Origin: Roridomyces roridus
Taxonomy: Eukaryota; Basidiomycota; Agaricomycetes; Agaricales; Mycenaceae
DNA length: 64,000 bases
Direction: 5' to 3'
Assembly (NCBI GenBank): GCA_029378245.1
Contig: JARKIF010000002.1
Coordinates: 1,674,001 to 1,738,000 of the forward strand
Positions 36,101 through 46,930 of this stretch are shown one piece after another. Position numbers and translations under genes: made by a program. Positions within the stretch are counted from its first letter, which is position 1. Every line of letters begins with the position of its first letter. Below the pieces are notes generated by a model. It was not told where the DNA came from, ran no database searches, and worked only from the letters and a program-made list of their open reading frames with translations.

Positions 36101-36569
36101 TGTTACCGACCCGTTTCTGCGTCGCCGCCTGAGGAGCACGAGTCCTATGCGAGATGAGCTACGCTCTAGCAGTCCAGAAACTCATCAGGACGCGCCCTTA
36201 TTCTTACCTGCGGAGAGCCAAATTCCTTTCCCGTATTCTCAGTGGACTGAAGAGGCCAAAAACTCCGAGTCGGATGATGAGGAAGAGGAGGAGGTTGCCA
36301 AAGCGGTCAAGTCGTCGTCTCAGCGTCCTTCAACTACTTCGTATCGGCGACTGACGGATATTGCGAGTCAGCCAAATGTGTTTTCATCCCGGCCGACGTT
36401 GCGGTCTGCCGCCTTCCCGTCGTCCAGTCTCCCGCAGTCGAAAGACAAACGGAGCGAGCTGTATGGCACTCTGGCTCGCGACGAAGACGAGTCTGATAGT
36501 GATTCGGACGCTGGCGACGAGCCCTCTCATATTCCAAAGTCACGTCAAGCAGGCGCTCAAAAACGATAG
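33147..36569 (+). CDS. Charged nuclear protein with a Cys-finger, frame interrupted several times
   Basis: The N-terminus MSNPRKRTHDERVPTLIYS has a compact region (FGLGSIADFTLLYETDIALV), followed by a long basic, Lys/Pro/Ser-rich segment with many KKKRK-type nuclear signals, then a short finger SCPVCQTTPFHLQYRCP with VLAGSDSIQKRIAELEDDP, acidic blocks (SEDEDEEEEQ), and a C-terminal Ser/Asp-rich part ending SRQAGAQKR. Most introns fit in phase (for example before DPEQPSAAADP and one from 35653 to about 35731). Four frame changes, near 34920, 35455-35510, 35870 and 36050-36085, do not correspond to normal introns. One gene is the simplest reading; decay or sequencing errors may explain the breaks. 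I do not recognise the family; a nuclear DNA/chromatin role is a guess. Confidence 0.5.
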
Positions 36570-36754
36570 ACAAATCTAGTAGTACAGGACGTTAGAAGCG
36601 AAGTTCATGTAGCATATTATCTATCTCCAGTTGTTGTGCATCCAGCGTTTGCGATTTCAGAGCTGGACTTTTGCGTCAAATTACGCGTCATTTACAAAAG
36701 AAACCCTACATTCAATCATTGCACTCAGTACTGGGTAGTCCAGCTTCCATCGCA

Positions 36755-37515
36755 TCACAATTGTGGCTCGTTGACTTTCTCGATGCTGATACTCGTCGCG
36801 GTGAGAATGTGTGAAATGGTCATCTTCTCCTGGTCGGAGAGCGGGAGGAGTGGTAGTTGCATGAGCCTCACGGCATTGCCTATCTGAACGGATTTGAGCG
36901 CAAACTCAGTGGCCGAGACAATTCTTTTTTAAAGAAACTTACACAAGTGAGCCCGACACTCACATAGTAATCGCCCCAGGCTAAGGCGGTACATGCTCCA
37001 GCAACAACGAGACCAGGAAGCTTTGGCGCGACCACCGGGTCCTCCTCATCGATCCACTCCAGCTGCTGGGCAATAGACACCCAACGGCGGTCGTCGAGGC
37101 CAGGCTCTCAATTCAATCTCCAGTTGCACCAAATTATTGTAACTGGCGGAATGGGTCGAGCCTTCATTCACGGGGAGGAGACCCACCTTTGCTCATGACT
37201 CCAGACACGGTTTAACTCTTCAATGAATTTCTCTCTGTTCGCGGGGTCAGTACAGGGATAGACGCCACGAGCGTAACAAACGCTGCTTCGGCTTCGCGTC
37301 TCCAGGATTCATCTATACGGGCCTCTCTGTGGTCAGCATCAGTGGAGAAAATAACCCGTTGCACGGACGGCAAACGAGGCTGCTTTGACGCCTCGCTCGT
37401 GTAACTCTCTTAATTCTTTTATGCACTGTTCAACGGATTCGCTCTCGTAGGAGTCGTCGTAGTCTTCATAGGATGCGCGGTCGGACATGTCGTAGTCCTC
37501 GTCCAGAGTCGACAT
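36755..37515 (-). CDS. Uncharacterised protein of five short exons
   Basis: Exons read MSTLDEDYDMSDRASYEDYDD then ESVEQCIKELRELHERGVKA, RIDESWRREAEAAFVTLVAS, REKFIEELNRVWSHEQ, SIAQQLEWIDEEDPVVAPKL with LVVAGACTALAWGDYY, and IGNAVRLMQLPLLPLSDQEKM ending KVNEPQL. Residues are regular and helical, with an acidic Tyr-rich N-terminus. No membrane segment or catalytic motif. I do not recognise a family. It is divergent to CPA1 with 215 bp between the start codons, so the two may share promoter DNA. Confidence 0.6.
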
Positions 37516-37605
37516 GGTGATGTTAGCTCAAAGTGGAATCGTGATGCGTGTTGTGTTAGCATGTGATCGTACTAAACGAATTTTTCGGTTGACTCCGTCC
37601 AGTAC

Positions 37606-37671
37606 ATGCTCTTTACCCAGAACACTCGGGACGAGTGCGCTCTCTTGCTTCCCACTTTTTGTATCCACTGA
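37606..37671 (+). promoter_or_regulatory. Upstream ORF in the CPA1 leader
   Basis: A 21-codon ORF (MLFTQNT...CIH, stop 37669-37671) lies 59 bp upstream of the CPA1 start. A second ATG directly after it (37673) opens an ORF that overlaps the CPA1 start out of frame. Fungal CPA1 genes are known for a regulatory uORF encoding the arginine attenuator peptide; this one does not show the peptide's consensus. Confidence 0.35.
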
Positions 37672-37730
37672 CATGGCTCGACAGTTACCTCAGCGACCAA
37701 GTCTTTTCTCTGCTCAAATAAACTCTGCAA

Positions 37731-39170
37731 ATGTTCTCTCGCCATTTGACCTCCCTCCCTCGTCTTTCTCGGGGCCTGGCTACTCATTCAGGCCCATTAT
37801 TCGGTGCCCCGGCTACCCTGCACCTCAAGACCGGCCAGTCGTTCAACGGACGCTCTTTCGGCGCTCCTAAAAGCATATACGGCGAAACCGTTTTTTCGAC
37901 GTCGATAACTTCATGTGCGTGATGTTCCCTGCGAGAGCGCCTGCCTCATTTTTTTCTCAGACACCGAGTCGATGACCGATCCCTCTTACCGCGGCCAAAT
38001 CCTTGTTTTCACCACACCGCTCATCGGCAATTATGGTGTCCCCCACAACATCGCCCCGTTCGATTCCCAAGACGTCGGTGTCATACTCGAATCCCAGCGC
38101 ATTCAGTGTGCGGCCGTCGTCGTTAGTGACGTTGCCGAAAGATTCTCCCATCACAAGGCCGTCGAATCCATCGCCTCGTGGTGTAACCGATATGATATCC
38201 CTGGCATTACGGGTGTCGATACTCGTGCCATTACACGTCTCTTACGGGACCAGGGTACGACCCTGGGGCGTGTTGCAGTCGGAGCCGACGTCGCCGCGCC
38301 ACCGCCCAAGGCTGATGAATTTTGGGACCCTTCGGCGGAAAACTTGGTCGACCAGATTTCCACCAAGGAACCGTACGAGCTCAACCCCACTGGTTCAATC
38401 AAGATCGCTGTCCTTGACTTTGGAGCCAAGGCCAACATTTTGCGTGCCTTGGTCCGCCGTGGCGCAGCCGTCACCGTCTTGCCATGGAACTACGATTTCA
38501 ACGCCATCCGCGACCAGTACGATGGTTTATTCTTGACTAATGGACCTGGAGATCCCACCCAGTGCATGGATGCTGCGCTCAAGCTCCGTACTACCTTGGC
38601 CGAGTGGGACAAGCCCGTTTTTGGAATTTGCATGGGCCACCAGATCATTGGTATCGCAGCGGGTTTGGATGCGTACCGGATGACTTTTGGCAACCGCGGA
38701 CATAATCAGCCCGTTCTCGCTCTTGCATCTGCGGGGTCCATCAAGGCGGGGCGCGTTTATGTCACTAGGTATTTCCATGCCATTCTTGCTGTATCCTTTA
38801 TTTACCCTCTACCAGCCAGAACCACCAGTACGCCCTCAAGTTGCAGGACCCCTTCCCTCAAGGATGGGAGCCGTTCTTCATCAACTGCAACGATTCCTCC
38901 GTCGAGGGCATCAAGTCGACTGCGGATTCCGGGAAGAAGGTCTGGGGCGTCCAGTTCCATCCCGAGAGCGCCGGTGGCCCGCTTGACACCATTGAGGTAC
39001 GCATTAATACCCTTAATCTCCCTCGTATTTAATGTGCGCTGTAGATGTTCACCGACTTCCTCAATGAGTGCCATGCCCACAAGCTGGCGTCTTCTACCAA
39101 TTCCCACGTCGACGTTGTATCTCCTATGGTAGAGCCCCGTCCACAAGTAGCAGTTGCGGCGGCAGCTTGA
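37731..39170 (+). CDS. CPA1: Carbamoyl-phosphate synthase, arginine-specific small chain
   Basis: Begins with a mitochondrial-type presequence MFSRHLTSLPRLSRGLATHS. A 47-nt intron (about 37915-37961) joins STSITS to Y-TESMTDPSYRGQ. Then the small-chain N-domain (GQILVFTTPLIGNYGVP, GVDTRAITRLLRDQGT) and the class I glutamine amidotransferase domain with LTNGPGDP, nucleophile elbow FGICMGHQIIG, FGNRGHNQPV and the catalytic HPE of WGVQFHPESAGG. Two more introns lie before QNHQYALKL and before MFTDFLNECHAH. It hydrolyses glutamine and passes ammonia to the large chain for arginine synthesis in mitochondria. Length about 450 residues, as in other fungi. Confidence 0.96.
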
Positions 39171-39234
39171 GTCTTGTATATCACTTAGTAGTCTTGTATC
39201 TTGGAATGGCACAGCCACATTACACAACTTGTCC

Positions 39235-40683
39235 ATGAACTTCCTCGATCCAACAGATATCACAGCGGGTACGCCGCCGCCCGAACAGACGCAGTCGCTT
39301 GAAGAAGAGGTCAACGAAGTCATCGGTACACTTGGTCGCTTCTGGGGTGACTTTAGGAAACAGGTAGCACTCATTCCCAGTGTGCACTGTACAACACTTT
39401 GATTCCGTTCGTACCAGAGCCAGACCGCTCTTGAAACTGCACGGAAGGACTTGGGTGGCGTCGTGGCCCAGGCACAACAGGGTTTGAGCCAACTGACCGC
39501 AGAAACGCCCAATACTACCGAGTCCGAGTCCGAGCCAACGCCGACGCCACCAGCAGCGACAGAATCCGTGGACGAGTCTACTACACCACGGAACTCATCT
39601 CCTGTTGCAGGCCCTTCCTCCGGCACCATATTCTCCCGTCTCCAAGCTGCCCTGCCGCCGAACCTCGTCGCTACCGTTCAAAGCCAGATCCCGGACTCGC
39701 TCAAGCAAACTGATTTGGCACAGATGCGGAACACTCTGTCTTCCGAGTTCCAGCGCGTGCAAGGGCTCACTCGGGTGCAGGCGGAGGAGTTTGCGCACAA
39801 GAGCGAGGCGCTGCTTAGGGAGGCGATCAAAGAAGCTGGAGATGCCCTACGGGATGCAGTCAAGGTCGTCCCTCCGGAGGAGGCAGGCAGCAACAGTGGG
39901 AAGCTGCTGTGGGATGGCGCTGATATGTGGATGTTGCCGTTTGACACGGCCTCGGATGCAAGTGCAAGCGGCAAGGGCAAGGAGAAGGCGGGGAGGCAGA
40001 CTGCAGACGCTCAGCTTGCGGTCGCGACGCGTGCCGAGGCCCTTTTGAAGCGCCTCAAACACGATTCTGAGATCATCAAGCACGACCCGGAGACGGACGC
40101 CAAGGAGTTGTACGCACAGTGGCTTGCTACGTCAATGACCGGTGGTATAGACGGAGAGGAGTGGACGGTCAAGATTACCGCGGTTATGAACGAAACTGCT
40201 GACGGGCTGGCCTTGAAGGCGAATCACGATGCGCTTGGTCTGGCTTTGTGTCTCTCTTTGAGCTTTGACTTACGGTCTTTCAGTGCCCACGGAAATGACG
40301 CGGGAAACATTCTGGCAGCGATACTTCTTCCGTGTCCATCAAATTGAACAAGAGGAAGAGAAGCGCAAAGCTCTGTTACAACGTCAGTTTCCTTGCGATG
40401 CAACCGCTCAATCTCATGCCATGCTTCAGGGTCGGCGGAAAACGAGGAAGACTTTAGCTGGGAAGACGAAGAAGAACCGTTGTCTACCACTAAAGAATCG
40501 GCCGCGCCCAACGACAAGCCCACACAAGAAGTGCTTTCTGTTCCTTCCTCCGAGACCACGACCCCGGCGACTACGAGTCCACGGGAGAGCAGCGAGGATA
40601 GTTTCGATGTCGTCTCTGACAATCAAGAGAAACCGAAACAGAAGACGGCGGAATCGGAGGATGGAGATAGTGATTGGGAATGA
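39235..40683 (+). CDS. BSD-domain protein
   Basis: Starts MNFLDPTDITAGTPPPEQTQ, with an intron near 39364-39419 (FRKQ-SQTALETARKDLGG), then a Ser/Thr/Pro-rich linker and a helical segment VQAEEFAHKSEALLREAIKEA. The BSD-type region lies around WTVKITAVMNETADGLALKAN and, after an intron, VPTEMTRETFWQRYFFRVHQIE, with the conserved Phe-Trp pair. The C-terminus is acidic (DFSWEDEEEPL ... GDSDWE). The BSD domain occurs in TFIIH p62, BTF2-like, synapse-associated and DOS2-type proteins; the acidic end and architecture best resemble the DOS2-like fungal group, but I cannot fix the role. About 440 residues. Confidence 0.8.
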
Positions 40684-42337
40684 AGAACCTGTACTGATGA
40701 TTTCATGACTTTTACTGTACCTACACACCCTACTACCATTCCCATGATTTGAGAATCGCTCCACTTTGAATCGCGGACCCCCTTGGCCCAAAGAGGGACA
40801 AGATTTTTGAGATGAGCGCCGCTGGTCAATGAACGGGAGCCAAGCTCCGTCCGGGTTGAACGAGAACCTCGCAAGGCGTTCTAATGTCACCATGTAAAGA
40901 GAGAGCAAGGGAAAGGCAGTGGCGAGCAATAGAAAATGGGGGGAATGATAGAGATAGTAGACCGGGAGCATGGGCGTCATCTATCTAAATGGTCCAGGTC
41001 AAGAGTACCTGGGGCTTTGAAAACAAGATACTTGCATTAGGCTGCAATTCGGGATGTGGGACGGGTAGAATAACAACCTCGGGAGCGTGATAGGTATCCT
41101 CCGTGCGGGGAACACAGCTACTGTGCAAAGTCTGCAATGAAAAAGATAATTGTGAGCAATTTGAGAGCGTGAGCGGGAGGAATAGGAAGCTCGGGACGGA
41201 TGGTTGATAGCTATCTTTGTAAGGGAACCACAGGTCCTGTGCAAGTTCTGCAATGAACGCATAATTGAGGAAGACACTTTGGATAATTGTCTGCAATTAT
41301 GGTAGACACAGAAGCACAGAGGGCACGTTCGCCATTGGCAAAGGCCGCCTTATTCGGACGCGTCCATTCTGGTTCCTCATTCCGTCGACAATTAGTCTCT
41401 GCCAAAAAGAACGAGGTATCAAAATTGGATTCAGGTAGATTCCAGTCACTCACCTTGGAAGTTATCACCGTGCAAACGGAGGAGGCTGTGGTGAAGATCT
41501 GACGCTCCGACGCTCAACCTTGCGGAACGGCCAGTTGCCAGAACGACGATGAAAGGTTAACAGATCCTCAAGTGTGTTGTTATGAAGACCGAGGCAGACG
41601 AGCAGCGATGGCGAGTACCACATATAGTTGGGGCCGCAGATATGGTGGCCCCGCGGACATTCTCCAGGCAAAAAGTTGTACCGAGTTACGCCGCAAGTCC
41701 ACGGCAGTTGCTTCGACCCCCGGTGCAGAGGCGCGAGATTCAGATCGATTCGATGCGACAACTGTGACTGACATACAGAATGTGAACCTCGCGAATTGCA
41801 AGTGGGTCCGCCGAGGGTCAAGTGCCGCATTTCTCAAGGGCAGTAGCAACCGCCAGGACGAGACAGCTCCGTTGAATTTAGATGAGGCGCGATACAGTAA
41901 TACGTCGATACACATCTTCAGACGACGACCTCAGACCAGAGTACTCCAAGGTAGGCGCCGCTGGTAAATGTATCTGGAAGGACTGGCGAGGTATTATTCG
42001 AGCAGTTCTAGTAACCCGGAGTCCAAGAGTCCAAGAGAAACGGAACAGAGGCTGATATTTTCTCGGGAATGTGGCGCTTATGGCCGTCGGTTCCTTGCTG
42101 AGACTGTAGTTTCAAAGAGGTTGAACGCAATGGTGTTAGGGCTGCGAAAGAGAGCCTTGCCGCGGCCGATCACACAACTCGGCTCGGCGACATACTGCAC
42201 TAACCATCACCTACCTTCGTCCGAGGCCGAATTGAACGGTAGACGTGGCGCTGCCACCCGTTCCCAACTTGTCGCGCTCCACGTAACAGCACCCCCCGCA
42301 CCGACGCGACGCGTTTTGTATCAGCCCTGACGCGCCA
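40684..42337. other. 1.6-kb stretch with ORFs on both strands, no supported gene
   Basis: The minus strand offers ORFs of 85-121 codons (41211-41468, 41465-41830, 41580-41915, 40985-41296), and the plus strand 71 and 131 codons (41287-41502, 41572-41967). They overlap and I could join none into a convincing spliced protein or recognise a motif. A fast-evolving gene on either strand is possible. The last 150 bp must contain the promoter of the downstream gene. Confidence 0.35.
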
Positions 42338-44487
42338 ATGGGCATCAGCGAACGCCGCAAGTACAAGGCTACGGCACCGTTCACACGCACAGTATCCCGG
42401 CCAGTCGTTATCAATGGCCTCCGATTCGTCTGGGTTGTCGCGCTCGTCTGGGGTGAACTGGTAACACAACTTTTCTGGAATGTATCTGGTGCATAATCGC
42501 GAATAGGGTGTCTACTTCTGGTCGCTCTCCTCGTGCAAGTGGCCTGAGATTGTGAGCTGCTTCTGTGCGACTTGTGGAATCCTTTAATCCAGGCATCGCA
42601 GACCAGCAGCACCCACGGTTCCAAGCCCACGCATGTCCTGCTCATATCCGACCCACAAGTGCGACACCCTTCGGAACTGCGAGGCTCCTGGACCAAAGGA
42701 CTCGGCCAACTCCTCTACGAGCTCAATCTGAAGAGAAGCTGGCATGTAACGCGTCGGCTCAATCCACATCAAGTGTTTTTCCTTGGGGACATGCTTTCCA
42801 GCGGCAAATACGTCAAATCCGAATCCGAGTGAGCGTTGTAATTCCGCTATATGCGAAGTGTTTTGTTAATTGTGTCAGGTACAAGGCGTATTGGCACAAA
42901 TTCCAGTCCATCTTCAAATCTGACCCATCGCTTGTCCAACATTATCTTCCGGGGAATAACGACGTCGGGTGAGTCGCTGCTTTCACCGGCGGGGCTTGTG
43001 CATTGATCCTCGAGTAGCATGGGTTTCAGTCATTCGTCTCCAAAGAGCGTCCGTCCGTATTATTCCAATGTCGTGGGCCCTTTCAATCGACAAGTCGTTG
43101 TCCGGGATCACGTATTATATGTATCGACGCGCCAGGACTGGTAGATGAAGACTATCAGCGCTCAGCTAGTGGTGCTCCATATTCCCAATGGCAGCCAATT
43201 CGGAATGGCCCCGTCGAATTCGTGAAATCCGCATCAACTGGTATTTATGCACAGAGATGAACGCCAACTCGAATATTCATTGTGCACACAGGTGGCCGCC
43301 GCACTATTTTGCTTTCCCATATTCCCTTGGCCCGACCGGACACTGCCTCGTGTGGACCCTCGCGAGAGAAGGGAACTATTCGGAGAGGTGTTGGACACGG
43401 ATACCAAAATACCTTGGGAAAGCAAGCCACGTCTTTTCTTCTACAGACTCTGCGACCTGCCGCCGTTTTCAGGTGTGTGGAATCGACCATTGATGTTAGC
43501 CTGTGCTCAAGGGATGATATAGCGGAGACAACCGTGATTTCTGCGAATACAGTCACCCTGTAGAAGCGCCCGACCGCGAAGCTGCGGAGAGGGCGGTCCC
43601 CATACGCGAGGTTACGGTCAAATCGTTTTCCGTGTCCAATCACATCCGTCGACCAGGATTCCAATTGCTCTCGCTCATTGATCCCACACCTATGGATCAC
43701 TCGTTCATCGACGCACCTTGCCTCCTCCCTGATCCCTACAGGGTCTACTCTGCTCTTTACACGCCACTTGCGTTTCTTACACTGTTATGCCTTTTCGTAT
43801 TCAATACTTATCGGTCGCGGCGACTCCGCAGCATCGTCGTTCCACCGCCCATGTCACTTTCGCCTCACAGCACGCCTGGAGTGTACACTCCACTTCACCC
43901 TGGACCGGACGTGTGGTCGCCGTATACGCCACCAGTCCCTGTCAGTCCACGTAGCACATTGCCGCCTTCGCTGCGTGCGCCCAACGGACTTGCAGTTCCT
44001 ACGATGCGCGCTGCGTCGAGGCCTGGCACGCCTCTTGGATCGCCAGTTGCTGGGCCCGCCGTCTTTCCAGCACGCTCATCACGGGCATCACGAAGACGAG
44101 GACGAGGACTCGCTGTACCCCGCGCAGTATGCTATCCACCGCAACGGGCATGTCAGTGACGGGGAAGGCGAGGAGTGGCCTACGCGTAGCAGCAACACGG
44201 ACCCAGCGTCGTCGTATTTCCTTCCTGGACTCAATGCCAAGCCACCATCGGGACATGGATGGGCTTGGTCGTGGACTTTTGTGTTCCGGGGCCGACGCCG
44301 ACGGATGACGGTGTCTGTGCCGACCTGGGGGTCGGTTCGTGAGCTCGCGGTGCAGCTAGCACCCGGTGCAGACTCGGACATGGTGCTCCGGCGACGCGGT
44401 GTGGCGTGGAGTACACTTAGAGATGGACTGGGCATTTTGTGGCCGACGCTTCTTGTATGGACCTTCTGCGCGTGGTGGATGTTTTGA
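42338..44487 (+). CDS. Metallophosphoesterase of the TED1/CDC1/PGAP5 group, paralogue B
   Basis: Exons in order: MGISERRKYKATAPFTRTV with the helix VINGLRFVWVVALVW, an intron at about 42463-42507, KWPEI, then THVLLISDPQVRHPSELRG (first metal motif), HQVFFLGDMLSSGKY, LVQHYLPGNNDVGMG (the family's GNHD is GNND here), IPLARPDTASCGPSRE, ISGDDIAETT-like and ENTVTL region, and RRPGFQLLSLIDP. A second helix PLAFLTLLCLFVFN and a long cytosolic tail end in LLVWTFCAWWMF. Near 44045, in GGGCCC, the tail changes frame (PLGSP to HAHHGHHEDEDED); one missing or extra G, or a 25-nt GT...AG block, would restore it. The GNND change and loss of the DHDYCE motif suggest altered metal binding. Confidence 0.78.
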
Positions 44488-44531
44488 CATTATGAGTATG
44501 TACTACCAAAGTATCATTAGACGTATGTATA

Positions 44532-45413
44532 TTCAGCTGGTATGCAGCTTTTCTGCGGGCTTGGTCCACGCGTAGACGAGTTGTGCGGGGATTTGGGATA
44601 CGGCGAAGCAGATGAGACCGAGGACTGGAAAGAATGAGATACAGTATGATGCGTGGAATGAGACGTACGGTATCCGCTGATTTTCTCTTGTGGAGAATGA
44701 AAGTATACGCTCGTCGTTCCGCTGGCGAGAAGCCAGAGGAAGAGGAGAACGCAGTTTGCGATGACTGCGAATGCGTGGGGCGGTGACCAACGCGTCAGCG
44801 CGAATGAAGGGCCGAGCTGTTGTGCGAGGAGGAGGATGGAGAGTGTGAGGAGGTAGATATGGCCCGATACGTCGTGGCCTTTACGCAAACGCGGGGTGGT
44901 ACGCCATTCACTCGGGAAGCTCGTCAACGAGTTGGAGTGGGACGCGAAAAGCGCTGGGTGGGTCTCGGGCGAGAGAGCGGTCCGTGTGTGGCAGTATTCC
45001 GGGGTGAGGGAGAGGAATGAGCCGTCTGGGAGGGAGAGAAGGCATTCACCGCCCGAGGCGAGCAGGATTCGGTCGAACAGCGCTGGACCGAAGAACCAGG
45101 CGGTGAAGAGCAGCCAGGTTCCTGTGGCTGTCACCCAGCGGGAAAGACGCGCTAGGGTACGTGCTGAGGGCGGACCTGTGGCCCATGCGAGAAGGAACGC
45201 GGCGGTGGTCCATCCCCAGGCCTGCTTTATGAAGTAGACGTTGAGCCAGGTGCGTTTGTTTGCCCAGTAGTGGGACTTTTGGAGCGGGTGGGGAGATGAG
45301 TGAGGAGAGGGTTGGATGTATCGAGGTAGGTGTTGTGTAGCAGAGAAAACAGGGTTCCTACTAACACAATTCCAGTAGAGTGCAGAGAATGCAATTCGTG
45401 TACTCGAGGACAT
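44532..45413 (-). CDS. SCS3: SCS3/FIT2-type ER lipid-droplet protein
   Basis: Multi-span protein containing SHYWANKRTWLNVYFIKQAWGW in its conserved N-terminal loop, GHDVSGHIYLL with the first conserved His and TSVYFHSPQEKISG with the second, the catalytic dyad proposed for FIT proteins as acyl-CoA diphosphatases of the ER. After a 45-nt intron the protein ends LICFAVSQIPAQLVYAWTKP and EKLHTS. Near the N-terminus two frame changes are needed (about 45365-45375, SALY to IVLVGTLFSLLHNTYLD, and about 45290, LTHLP to HPLQKSHYW; the latter is fixed by one extra C in a run of four). Both look like single-base errors. Its start lies about 120 bp from the HEM2 stop, same strand. Confidence 0.82.
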
Positions 45414-45534
45414 GGAGGTTGGTGATGACGTGCGTTGGCGCGTGGCTTACGGGCACAGGGGGTGGCAATGCTCTCAGAAAGTTACTGTACAGTGTACATT
45501 TCTTGGTTCTAAACTTTAAGTTACGCTTCTTAAT

Positions 45535-46930
<1,396 letters not shown>

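Noticed and set aside
41287..41967. Plus-strand two-exon gene candidate (71 and 131 codons)
   Set aside because: Junction phase could not be matched and minus-strand ORFs of similar length overlap it, so neither is supported.
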